A stretch of DNA of 35,507 nt, taken from positions 1 to 35,507 of the forward strand of contig DVLQ01000033.1 in NCBI GenBank assembly GCA_018715395.1, given 5' to 3'. Origin of the DNA: Candidatus Coprocola pullicola (GTDB lineage Bacteria > Bacillota > Clostridia > Lachnospirales > Anaerotignaceae). Every line of letters begins with the position of its first letter. The stretch's first letter is position 1. This document shows, piece by piece, positions 1-7,971 of the stretch. The notes under the pieces are model-generated. The model worked only from the letters and a program-made list of their open reading frames with translations, had not been told where the DNA came from and ran no database searches. The position numbers and the translations under genes are program-made.

Positions 1-2
1 TA

Positions 3-683
3 AGCTTGACCAAAAAAACAAAAGACGGCAAAACAACATTAAAGTCTATGGATGAGTTGGTATATGAAGTGGTACAAAGCGCCTATGGCAATTATATCAG
101 GGGTAAAACAACGACCATGGCAAGGTTTGTGGGGCATCTGGCGGCTGCAATGTCGCCACAAGAACAAATAAAACAGTTGATGGAGGCAGGAGCGCGACCT
201 ATTGATTTTGCTATAGTAACAATAACAACAGAATTTTTATCTCAAAAAAGAGATAAAGAAAAAACAATAGAAATAAATCAAAAAAATATTGAAAAAAGAT
301 TAAATGTAAGTAAACCAATTCAGGATTTAGGAGTAATTTGGAATCGTTTTTGGGGGTATGAGGATAATGCTCCTATTGCGGGACAACCTATTTATGACAC
401 TATAGAACTTTTTCATAATGCAAAAGAGAGTCTAAACGATTTTAGTGATTATTTAGAAGAAATGATAAGTAGAGTGTCAAAGAGAACTAAAAATGCATTA
501 GTAGAATCTGTTGAGGAAGATGTCCCACAGTTTTTAAAGGGATTTGTAGGAAAACCCATTGAGGATAATGAGTTAAATTTTGGGGAAAAGATTGGTTCTG
601 TGATGGGAGGAGCTTTGATAGACGGTTTAGGCGGAAGCGTTGAAGGCTGTTTGATTATGATAACAAGTCCTATAGATACCTAG
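3..683 (+). CDS. Polymorphic toxin precursor, N-terminal part (partial; ends at in-frame TAG)
   Basis: The frame is open from the left window edge, so the true start probably lies outside; the first usable start inside is TTG at 6. About 226 codons are visible: a helical, charged region with a small Gly-rich stretch near the end (GGALIDGLGGSVEG) that resembles the pre-toxin part of secreted polymorphic toxins, but I recognise no named domain. It stops at TAG 681-683. The same frame continues open straight after the TAG (684-1751) into a region ending in a tRNase toxin domain, so this and the next entry look like one gene broken by a nonsense mutation. The call rests mainly on that continuity and on the toxin/immunity neighbourhood. 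Confidence 0.55.
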   Translation, partial: SLTKKTKDGKTTLKSMDELVYEVVQSAYGNYIRGKTTTMARFVGHLAAAMSPQEQIKQLMEAGARPIDFAIVTITTEFLSQKRDKEKTIEINQKNIEKRLNVSKPIQDLGVIWNRFWGYEDNAPIAGQPIYDTIELFHNAKESLNDFSDYLEEMISRVSKRTKNALVESVEEDVPQFLKGFVGKPIEDNELNFGEKIGSVMGGALIDGLGGSVEGCLIMITSPIDT

Positions 684-1751
684 AAGGACTTTCAAGCCTT
701 GGGAGAGTTGACTGATGAAGAAATTGTGGAAATGAGCAAAGAAAATGCAAAAAAATGGATGAATCTTCCAGAACAGGAAAAATGGAAAAGTGGGGGAGAA
801 AAAGCAGAACAAATTATAGAGATTCTTTTTGCGGCAAAAAAGATATTAAGCACACATTCTGCTAAAAATTTAGGGGATTCTCGAAAAGAAACAGTAAAGA
901 CAAACGATATAGATACCGCTTCTGTCAAAGAAAAAACATCAACAGAAGATATGGTAGAATCAGAGCATTTTAACCCTTTGGAAAGAGAAAAAAATAAGTC
1001 GTTAGATAAGGGATTAGAAAAAAATACAACGCTGGAAACAGTAAAAGAAGAACAGAAAAATAAAAATTTACAAAGGTCTGCTGAAAACAAAGAAGAAGTA
1101 ATTTCAGACAAAGATACTAATGTTGTGGCAAAAGAAAGGGATTCTGCTTTTACGATTACCAAGCAAAATAGTTATAGACAGACAGGCTCAGGCGTGCAGA
1201 TAACAGAGGCTGTGAAGAAGACAGAAGTAAAGGATGTAAAGGAAAAAATAGATGGTAAAGCAGAGAGTGGAACTTTAGAGTTTAGCAGAGCGACAGTACA
1301 TAGTGTAGATAAAATAAAACCATCACTACCTGAAGGAAGTAAACCATTGGGAAATTACGCAGACGCATCCAAAAGGACATACTTACGACAAAATGAAACT
1401 GCGGATTTATTTGCATCAAAAGGATATAAAGTAGAAATGTTGGATGAAATCTTTAATGGTAATGGATATGGCTTAAAAGAAACAGCTAATCCGGATTTTC
1501 TGATTGAAGGTAAGGTATTTGATTGTTATTCTCCAAGTGCAGGAGCAAAAATGGAAACGATTATAAATGAAATTCGTTCTAAAACAAAAAATCAAACTCC
1601 AAATATCATCCTTAATTTGGATGACTATCAAGGAAGTATGGATAAACTTATTGAATTAATAAAACGTAAAGCAACACCAAAAGGTGATTTAAAGAGATTA
1701 GAAGATTTAAAAATTGTTAAGGGCGGAGAAATTTTTGATATATTTGATTAG
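684..1751 (+). pseudogene. Polymorphic toxin, C-terminal part with CdiA-type tRNase domain
   Basis: This continues the frame of the previous ORF beyond its TAG; the first possible internal start is TTG 699, with no convincing ribosome site. It has three parts: a helical segment (to about 800), a low-complexity Lys/Glu/Asn/Thr spacer (about 830-1170), and a C-terminal domain from about 1370. The last part carries the features of the CdiA C-terminal tRNA nuclease family: an N-E-x-A-D-L-F-A-x-x-G-Y opening, NPDFLIEGKVFDCYSP, then IILNLDD and a terminal VKGGEIFDIF. Between spacer and toxin lies the linker TGSGVQITEAVKK, repeated at 2511. In the CdiA family these domains cut tRNA in competing cells. 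The nonsense codon implies no full-length product unless TAG is read through; the domain itself is intact. Confidence 0.7.
1181..1252 (+). repeat. Toxin linker repeat, copy 1
   Basis: This encodes TGSGVQITEAVKKTEVKDV within the main toxin gene, just before its tRNase domain. The DNA matches 2511-2583 almost base for base over some 55 nt, including an uninterrupted run of 18 nt beginning CAGGCGTGCAGATAACAG. Such conserved linkers before variable toxin tips are the usual recombination arms for toxin tip exchange. Confidence 0.75.
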
Positions 1752-1768
1752 ATTTAGGAGATGGGTTT

Positions 1769-2215
1769 ATGGATTATGAGTTAGCTTTTTTTAGTGAAAT
1801 ATCCTTAGTGGATTGGGCAAGATATATTTATGATATACTTGATAAAAAAATGGAATTAGAAGTTAATTATAAAGAGCATTCAGATTATATTAGTATTGGA
1901 TGTGAATGTTTGTCTTTTATAATAGACACTGATGAAATAATTGGAGTAGATGTACTAAAAGATGTATTTTCTTTTGAAGCAAATATAAGTATACGCATAC
2001 AAATATTTGGAAAAACGTTTCACCGAGGTCTGGAACTACTTTTTAAGATGTTAAGTATCATAGTAAAAGAAAAAATAGAAGATTTTATATTATTAGAAAA
2101 TGGTTCTGAGGTCATTCTAAAAAGGATAAATGGAGATATTTATACTTATATACAAAAGGGATATGAAACAGATTTTCCATTTGGGTTATTGGAAAAGGAA
2201 ATAAAAGTAATATAG
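1769..2215 (+). CDS. Probable immunity protein to the tRNase toxin
   Basis: This is an intact 148-residue acidic protein beginning 17 bases after the toxin stop, with a good ribosome site (TTAGGAGATG) before ATG 1769. It has no signal peptide or membrane segment, so it should act in the cytosol. I do not recognise its family from sequence. Its position directly after a CdiA-type tRNase domain, its small size and its acidity are the usual signs of the cognate immunity protein, which binds and blocks the toxin. It may remain useful against related neighbours even though the toxin reading frame is broken. Confidence 0.65.
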   Translation: MDYELAFFSEISLVDWARYIYDILDKKMELEVNYKEHSDYISIGCECLSFIIDTDEIIGVDVLKDVFSFEANISIRIQIFGKTFHRGLELLFKMLSIIVKEKIEDFILLENGSEVILKRINGDIYTYIQKGYETDFPFGLLEKEIKVI

Positions 2216-2283
2216 AATTTAAGAAATAAAACATAGGAATTTAAATATGTTATAAATTTAGAGTATGTTATGGAGATATGATT

Positions 2284-2341
2284 AAGCATACAAAGTTTGT
2301 TGAAATGTATTTGTTTTACCTCTAATCTGTATGCTTTTTAT
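2284..2341 (+). terminator. Weak terminator-like hairpin after first immunity gene
   Basis: AAGCATAC (2284-2291) pairs with GTATGCTT (2329-2336), followed by TTTTATTTTTG. The loop is long (37 nt), so this is only a tentative terminator. Around it, 2216-2510 holds no recognisable gene. Confidence 0.3.
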
Positions 2342-2510
2342 TTTTGTTAATTTAGGGAATTTTAGCGTTAATATATAAATATAGATACCAAAAGCAAAAT
2401 ACCCTATGTTAATAGTATACTCTAAAGATAACAGAAAGTGATGTAAAGAATAAAGCAAAGGAAGTACTGTCAAATTAGACAGTGGGAAAATCACAAAGGA
2501 GGATAATGGC

Positions 2511-2583
2511 AAAAAACAGGAGCAGGCGTGCAGATAACAGATACTGTAAAGAAGACAGAAGTAGATGATGTCAGAAAAACAAT
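2511..2583 (+). repeat. Toxin linker repeat, copy 2
   Basis: This encodes TGAGVQITDTVKKTEVDDV at the head of the second toxin module and matches the linker of the main toxin gene at 1181-1252. A TAA lies just upstream in this frame, so the module lacks an N-terminal carrier. That is what is expected of an orphan tip stored behind an active toxin gene. Confidence 0.75.
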
Positions 2584-3163
2584 AAATGATCAGAAAAGAA
2601 ATGAAATAGATAACATAAGCAACTATTCTGTAGAAGATTTTATAAAAGAGATGAATGAACTACCTCATGCTAATATTTCAAAAGCAATAAAAGAGCGGAT
2701 TATCAAAATACCTAAAGGAGAAAAACCTGATCCTTCATTATACATAAGTAGTACAGAGATGGCTGAACACTTATCATTATTTAAAAATGGGGCGGTAAAG
2801 ATACAAAGTAAGGATTCTTTTGAAAAGGCAATACAATGATATGGAAGTAGTATTGGAGATCCGGCAACCAGTACTTTTGTACTACCTAAAGATGTTGTTG
2901 ACAAGGCTATAAAGGCATATAATGGAAATCCAAGAGTTTTAGAGGAACTTTTGGGATTAGATGCGGGATATTTGGAAGATAATCCCATTTTATTAGATAT
3001 ACATAAACCATCTAATATTCGAATGCCATCAGGCAATGAATCGGGTGCTTGACCAGAGTATTGGATTTCAGGAGGATATACAAGCGGAGGGGTTCCTGAA
3101 GCTGTAATTGATCAGATTAAATTGAGAGAATATACCATATCTGATATATATCCAAAATCATAA
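2511..3163 (+). pseudogene. Orphan toxin module 2 (two in-frame TGA codons)
   Basis: One reading frame runs from the linker repeat to TAA 3161-3163 but is cut by TGA at 2837-2839 and 3050-3052. Read through, it gives about 217 residues ending in a toxin-like domain with a run starting RMPSGNESGA and then GGYTSGGVPEAV. I recall this pattern from C-terminal tips of polymorphic toxins but cannot name its activity. Before the first TGA the piece GEKPDPSLYIS also fits such tips. There is no secretion signal or independent ribosome site. An intact small ORF follows at once, as expected for toxin/immunity order. TGA is a normal stop elsewhere in this window, so these are nonsense mutations rather than recoding. 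Confidence 0.6.
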
Positions 3164-3186
3164 ATTTTGTAAGAGAGGAAATGGCT

Positions 3187-3528
3187 ATGGAAAAAATATA
3201 TCAAAGAAATGGTTTTGCTATTATTGAGAATGATGATAAATTTCAGATTACATGGGCGGAGGGTCCATATGGAAATTCTGTTTTTTATGATATTTCAAAA
3301 GAAAATATGGAAAAGGCATTAAAATCGGAGGAAGATACTTATGAAGTCATGATTTATGCTGAAACAGGAAGATGGCCTTTGCAAGAAGAAGAACAACTTG
3401 AAAAAAATAAGGAATTTATAAGACAATTTCCTGAATTGTTAATAAAAGTTCCGGCTAATCAGGCTTTATTTGATAAAGATGAATTAAAAATATTACTTAG
3501 TCAAGCAAAAAAATATAATAATAAATAA
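3187..3528 (+). CDS. Probable immunity protein for toxin module 2
   Basis: This is an intact acidic protein of 113 residues, starting MEKIYQRNGFAIIEND. ATG 3181 is also possible but sits directly against the ribosome site (AAGAGAGGAA, 3171-3180); ATG 3187 gives normal spacing and is preferred. It lies 23 bases after the toxin 2 frame. It has no signal peptide or membrane segment. I cannot assign a family; the role is inferred from position, size and charge. Confidence 0.6.
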   Translation: MEKIYQRNGFAIIENDDKFQITWAEGPYGNSVFYDISKENMEKALKSEEDTYEVMIYAETGRWPLQEEEQLEKNKEFIRQFPELLIKVPANQALFDKDELKILLSQAKKYNNK

Positions 3529-3654
3529 TAGTATAAAATATATACCTCCTAATAAATTGCAGGTATGTAACTGACAAACAAGCAAGAATTACATCAGAAT
3601 AAGACATTTTGAAAAAAATTAAAAGGAAAGAGAAATCTTTATTCATAAAGAACA

Positions 3655-4118
3655 ATGAAGGTGATAAATCCAGCATATGTAGACAGCTATTTAGATGGTA
3701 GTTTTATGAATTTCAATGATGGAAAAATAAATGGCTGTATTACTACGGTGGAAGGAGCCTCCGGCTTAAAGACTCCAAGAGATTTTTATGAAGGATTGAG
3801 GTTAGATTATGAAGGAACGCCTTTTAGTCCATTGGATAGTTCGGCTAGAGTAATTCGTTTTACTTCTAATGATGCAGGAAAATTCCATTTGGAGACGGCA
3901 TGCCAAATCCTACAGGAGGAGCGGTTTCTTCCATGGCGCCACCATTTACTGGAAATGGTTTTACCTCAGCGACAAATGGTCAAATTATACCTGAATTTTA
4001 TAGTGATGGAGTATCTTTGAATAACGGAGCGCAGATGTTGGAAATTACTAGTGATGGAAAAGAAATTTTAAAAGCAATATATGATGCAAAACAAGGTTTG
4101 TTTATACCAGTAAATTGA
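3655..4118 (+). pseudogene. Orphan toxin module 3 (1-nt frameshift)
   Basis: Two frames overlap at 3900. The first (from ATG 3655) runs sensibly to GKFHLETA at 3900, then becomes nonsense. The second picks up at 3900 with MPNPTGGAVSSMAPPFTGNG and runs to TGA 4116-4118. A single missing A at GCA|ATGCC explains it, giving about 155 residues of one domain with NDGKINGCITTVEGASG near the start and LFIPVN at the end. The domain looks like a compact toxin tip, but I do not recognise the class. It has no linker repeat, no carrier and only a poor ribosome site. It is followed 15 bases later by an intact immunity-type gene. Confidence 0.55.
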
Positions 4119-4133
4119 AAAGGAGATTTATAA

Positions 4134-4529
4134 ATGAAAACATTAGGAAAATTTGCAGTATATAATGGAAGAGAATATCAATTTGTAGATTTGAATAATG
4201 GTACATATTCACTTATATTAAATGAGCAAAGAGATGTTCATATTGGATTTGAAAGTGTGCGAAGTGGAAGATATGTAAAAGATGTACTATTAAAGGATTT
4301 AGATTTTGTATTTGAAAAAAATACCATTGTAAAATATAAAGGCGATGAATTTGTAGGTTCTATCATAGAAGAAAATAAAATTATGCTTTACACTAGAAAT
4401 GTACTATTAGGTAAAAAGTATAATATGATTATGCGTGATAAAGATGAATATTATTTATATGTAGATTTAAAAGATATTGATGAAATTAATCAAAGCTGGA
4501 TACCACTAAAACAGTATAATAAAAAGTAG
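4134..4529 (+). CDS. Probable immunity protein for toxin module 3
   Basis: This is a 131-residue intact protein with a strong ribosome site (AAAAGGAGATTTATAA before ATG 4134), 15 bases after the broken toxin 3. It begins MKTLGKFAVYNGREYQFVDL and looks beta-rich, with no membrane segment. A related protein starts 63 bases downstream (MIKTLGKRALYKEQEYEFLN), so this is one of a tandem pair, which is common for immunity genes. The family is not recognised. Confidence 0.6.
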   Translation: MKTLGKFAVYNGREYQFVDLNNGTYSLILNEQRDVHIGFESVRSGRYVKDVLLKDLDFVFEKNTIVKYKGDEFVGSIIEENKIMLYTRNVLLGKKYNMIMRDKDEYYLYVDLKDIDEINQSWIPLKQYNKK

Positions 4530-4591
4530 TTTATTAGATAATATTGGGAAAATACGAAAGAATTTTTTGGGAGATATTAAGAGGAATTACT

Positions 4592-4708
4592 ATGATAAAA
4601 ACATTAGGAAAACGAGCATTATATAAAGAACAAGAGTATGAATTTTTAAATAAAAGTAATGGGACATATGCTATATATTCTAATCATAATGATTGGACTA
4701 TAGTCAAT
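4592..4708 (+). pseudogene. Second immunity paralogue, truncated by the IS3 element
   Basis: ATG 4592 has a good ribosome site (AAGAGGAATTACT). The first 38 or so codons align with the start of the 131-residue immunity protein just upstream: MIKTLGK, then a shared YEF/YQF position and NGTY. The similarity stops about where the insertion element begins (terminal repeat from 4709). The ORF runs on into the element to a chance stop at 4754-4756. The rest of the gene is not seen on the far side of the element. Confidence 0.6.
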
Positions 4709-4758
4709 AAAGTAGACACAATTTATAAAGAAAAAGTGCCGAGTACAGCTGCTTAGAG

Positions 4759-5640
4759 CTATGCCCAGTACCATTTTTCTTTTTCATTTGGCGTCATCAT
4801 TCCGAGAGAACTATGTGGTCTCTTAGCATGATAGAATCCTTCAATGTATCCGAACACAGATAACTGGAGTTCCTTCGGGAAATGGTATGTTTTACGGTTA
4901 ACTTCTTCTTTTTTGAGGTATTGGAAGAAACATTCACAGCAGGCATTATCGAAAGGATATCCTTTCTTGGAAAATGACTGTACAACATTCAAAGAATTCA
5001 ATAACTGCTGGAATGCAAATGCAGTATATTGTGTTCCTCTGTTAGAATGAAACATGAGACCCAATGGTGCGTTTCGTTTTGTATAAGCTTTTTTGAACGC
5101 AGTCATGACCAGATTGACAGCTGGTTTTCCTGAGATATTCCATAAGATGATTTTGCGGGAAAAAAGGTGCATTACAATGCAGAAATAGTACCATTTGCCG
5201 TCTGCTTTGATATATGTAAAATCACTAACCCAGACAATATTAGGAGCCTTTTGGTTGAAATCTTGTTGGAGATGATAGGTACATCGGCCGTTTTCATTGC
5301 GTTTGTGAGGATGAAAAGGCTTTTGGGTAGACATCTTTGGCAATTGAAGCGATTTCATCAGGCGGTACACTCGTGCAACACTGATGTGAATGCCATAATC
5401 ATGCTGAAGAATATGGGTGATTTTATATGCTCCGAGCCGTTTGTTATAGTGGGCATAGATTTGAAGAATCTTGGAAGCAATCACTTGATTTTCTTTGGTT
5501 CTGTCAGCTGGTGCTGAATTTTATAGTAGGTACTGCAGTTGATACCTAAGACACGACAGAGAGTTTTCATGTCATGTTGAAATCTAAGCTTATAAACTGC
5601 TTCTAGTCGTTGTCTGAGTGTGGCGTGAAGATGACAATGG
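4759..5640 (-). pseudogene. IS3-family transposase OrfB (frameshifted, catalytic Asp lost)
   Basis: The longest open part (4759-5484) encodes 241 residues with the rve integrase core: first Asp in VWVSDFTYIK (residue 88), and Glu in ECFFQYLKKEE. The second catalytic Asp of the usual HSDRG motif is Asn here (HSNRGTQYT, Asn148, codon 5041-5043). Upstream, minus-strand codons for HATLRQRLEAVYKLRFQHD (about 5570-5630) are clearly the OrfB N-terminus but lie in another frame; a single missing base near 5517-5526 (between STYYK and SAPADRTKENQ) explains this. In intact relatives OrfB is made by a -1 shift from orfA; the slippery run is AAAAAAG on the minus strand (5641-5647). Confidence 0.8.
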
Positions 5641-5884
5641 CTTTTTTTAGTATGAGGTTTTCTTCTTCAAGTTGAGCGAGCGGCTTTTGAAGCTCTTTGA
5701 CTTGTTTGGCAGTCATAACTTCGCCATCATCTGTGTATTGTTTGATCCAGCGAGTGAGAGCAGTCTGAGATACTTTGTATTCTTTACAAAGGGCAGTTTG
5801 TGTTTTGCCGCCAGATTGATATAGGTTTACGAGTGTTCTTTTGAAGTCTTGGTCATAGCGAATACCTTTGTTGTTTGTGAACAT
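5603..5884 (-). CDS. IS3-family transposase OrfA
   Basis: This 93-residue helix-turn-helix protein starts MFTNNKGIRYDQDFKR; the ATG at 5884 (minus) is chosen because it follows AAAGGAGG at good spacing, rather than the upstream in-frame ATG at 5905. It has a typical HTH (CKEYKVSQTALTRWIKQY) followed by a short leucine-zipper-like coiled coil (LQKPLAQLEEENLILKKA). It is intact, but its partner OrfB is broken. Confidence 0.8.
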   Translation of the reverse strand: MFTNNKGIRYDQDFKRTLVNLYQSGGKTQTALCKEYKVSQTALTRWIKQYTDDGEVMTAKQVKELQKPLAQLEEENLILKKAIVIFTPHSDND

Positions 5885-5949
5885 GTAAGTACCTCCTTTT
5901 GGCATCTACTTTATTGTAATTGATAGTTACTTTATGTGTCTACTTTTTT

Positions 5950-7100
5950 AGTTAGTATAGATCCAGACTGTAAAAATATGAAGATGCAGTTGTAAAAGAT
6001 AGTATATAAAAATAAGAGTGTTATAACAAATATTTTTATAAAAATTTGTAATGTTTTATAGTGTGATATATACCATATAATCATGTAAATTTGAAAAATA
6101 AGTTGATTAGTATAAATTTGAAGAGATAAATCATAGAATGAACACAAAAAAGGAAACCAAACAGAGCGCATTGTTTTGGAATATTGGCAAGAGAGATAAT
6201 TTAATAAACTTCAAAGGTACAAAAGTTTCAACGATAGAAGTATTTATTCTATGGTCAGATGTACTTATTTTATTTATATAAAGTATTTGTTTCACTAATG
6301 TTAGTTGTGAATGTAGAATGAACTGTTTTGCAACTTTCAGCTAAAGGCAAAGAATATTTGAAGGAAACAATATCTTTATTTAGAGCAATTATGTATTGCT
6401 TCTATAGAAATACCAAGCAAAGGCTAATATAAAAAGTGATATTGTTGGTGCAGAGCCATTTCCTACAATGGCTGTTTTGGTTTTGTAATATATATCTGAA
6501 AGATATGAGAGGGGTTATATCAGCATTAAGCAAACATTTTATATGATTGCATCTGCAGAAATACTCATACCCATAATTCATTTAGTCTATTTTTCTGATT
6601 TTTTGGCAGGATATGATTAGTGTAAAGCTAAGCAAACGTTTTTTGGCAATTTTTTGAATGCTTCTATTGAAACAAAGGAGATTGTACATAGTTATAATCC
6701 TCTTTTTTATATAGATGATAAATAGGCATAAATGAACAGGTTATGTTCTTGATTGTAGTGAAAAGTATCATTGATAGAAATTATCGTAAATTAGAGAGGA
6801 GAAATTTATACACTTGGAACATGAATAAATTTGTGTGTGACAATGTAATGTTGTCATTAGGAATTTATTTTGAGCCAATTGGCTAAAAAGGAAAATTTAT
6901 CAAAATATGGTTGTTATTTTTATAAATTTATTGGAAACTAAAAATAATAGAGAACTTAATGACAAATTCTTTATATATAGGCTTTTTTATGGAAAGATAT
7001 AAATTTAAAAAATATAAAACTAACATAACATCAGCAAAAAAACAATAAATCTATCATAAAAAACAGATAGCTATATAAATAAAAAATTACCTTTGTGAAA
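5950..7100. other. AT-rich stretch without recognisable genes
   Basis: Very A+T-rich, with many stops in all frames. I saw short dyads (for example TGACAA...TTGTCA near 6839-6857) but no gene, RNA or element remnant I can name. It separates the toxin/IS region from the household genes. Confidence 0.5.
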
Positions 7101-7102
7101 TT

Positions 7103-7133
7103 TTGTTGTAAAACATCATGTTTATGGTATAAT
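7103..7133 (+). promoter_or_regulatory. Candidate promoter of the siroheme reductase-like gene
   Basis: There is a perfect TATAAT at 7128-7133. The -35 is either TTGTAA (7106-7111, spacer 16) or TTGTTG (7103-7108, spacer 19). It lies 65 bases before the start codon. Confidence 0.55.
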
Positions 7134-7197
7134 AAAAAAATAAACTGTGATACTTTAAAATGATGTGAATACAGCAAAACAAAGGAGGAGTTTTAGT

Positions 7198-7908
7198 ATG
7201 GTAAATTTAACCACTGAAGAATTAGCTCAATTAAAGTCAGAAGGCTTTCTATTGATGAAAGATAAAGAACAATTTGCATTACGCATTGTTTTTCCGGTAG
7301 GCATTGCTACAGCGGAGGATTTAAAAAATGTTGCAATATTAGCTGAAAAATACGGAAAAGGCTTTGGGGCTGTTACAGTCCGTTTAAATTTTGAAATTGT
7401 GGGAATTCCCTATGAAAATATTGCGCCAATGAAAGAAGAAATGAAAAAAATGGGCTTGTTATATGGCGGAACAGCCAAAGGAGTACGACCTGTTGTAAGC
7501 TGTAAGGGAACTGTATGCAAATTTGGTTTAATAGATACACAAGCTATTGGAAAAGAACTTCATGAAAAATTTTATGAAATGAGATTGCCGCATAAGTTTA
7601 AAATCAATGTCACAGGCTGTCCAAATAATTGTGCAAAAGCACAATTAAATGACCTAGGATTTATGGGAGCTCCAAAGGGTACTTTAAGAGTATTTATTGG
7701 AGGTCGTTTTGGCAGACAGGCTATTATGGGAGAAGAAATTTGCAAAATAGACTCCTCTAAAGCTTGTGAAGCAGCCACAATTTGTACAGACTTTTTTAAA
7801 GCACATGGTAAAGCAAAACAAAGATTTGGAAATATGCTGGAAGAAATGAAAGATACAAAAGAGTATGCAGATTTTATTGCATCTTTAAAAGCACTGGCAG
7901 TGGTATAA
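7198..7908 (+). CDS. Small nitrite/sulfite reductase-like siroheme [4Fe-4S] protein
   Basis: The protein has 236 residues; ATG 7198 is chosen because it follows AAAGGAGGAG, whereas GTG 7165 lies upstream of that site. It has a ferredoxin-like half domain (about 10-85) followed by the siroheme/[4Fe-4S] region: Cys102 and Cys107 (CKGTVC) and Cys141 and Cys145 (CPNNC). That is the Cys layout of sulfite/nitrite reductases, although the first pair is spaced C-x4-C rather than the more usual C-x5-C. The length is that of the single-repeat, minimal members common in anaerobic Clostridia, about half a classical enzyme. The electron donor and true substrate cannot be told from sequence. It stands alone between its own promoter and a terminator. 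Confidence 0.75.
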   Translation: MVNLTTEELAQLKSEGFLLMKDKEQFALRIVFPVGIATAEDLKNVAILAEKYGKGFGAVTVRLNFEIVGIPYENIAPMKEEMKKMGLLYGGTAKGVRPVVSCKGTVCKFGLIDTQAIGKELHEKFYEMRLPHKFKINVTGCPNNCAKAQLNDLGFMGAPKGTLRVFIGGRFGRQAIMGEEICKIDSSKACEAATICTDFFKAHGKAKQRFGNMLEEMKDTKEYADFIASLKALAVV

Positions 7909-7916
7909 AAATTGGA

Positions 7917-7942
7917 AAGCCTCGTGTATGACGAGGCTTTTT
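7917..7942 (+). terminator. Intrinsic terminator
   Basis: AGCCTCGT (7918-7925) pairs with ACGAGGCT (7931-7938) around a 5-nt loop and runs into a T tract. It ends the preceding single-gene unit. Confidence 0.9.
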
Positions 7943-7971
7943 GTATCAATGATAAAAAGAGGTGAAATAAT

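Larger units (their letters stand above)
4709..5946 (-). mobile_element. IS3-family insertion sequence (decayed)
   Basis: The element is about 1.24 kb, with orfA and orfB both on the minus strand. The proposed ends share AAAGTAGACACA (4709-4720) and its reverse complement (5935-5946). I could not identify a clear target-site duplication, so the ends are approximate. It truncates the immunity paralogue on its left. The transposase shows a 1-nt deletion and loss of one catalytic Asp, so it should not move by itself. Confidence 0.8.

Noticed and set aside
681-683. TAG read-through or pyrrolysine in the main toxin
   Set aside because: TAG ends normal genes here (malic enzyme, immunity protein, ATPase 1), and no read-through signal is visible.
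2837-3052. TGA read as tryptophan in toxin module 2
   Set aside because: TGA is a clean stop for the recombinase, PHP, binding-protein and permease genes here, and TGG is used for Trp throughout. Nonsense mutation is simpler.
4844-5517. Plus-strand ORFs inside the IS element
   Set aside because: Shadows of the minus-strand transposase, with no ribosome sites or recognisable protein patterns.
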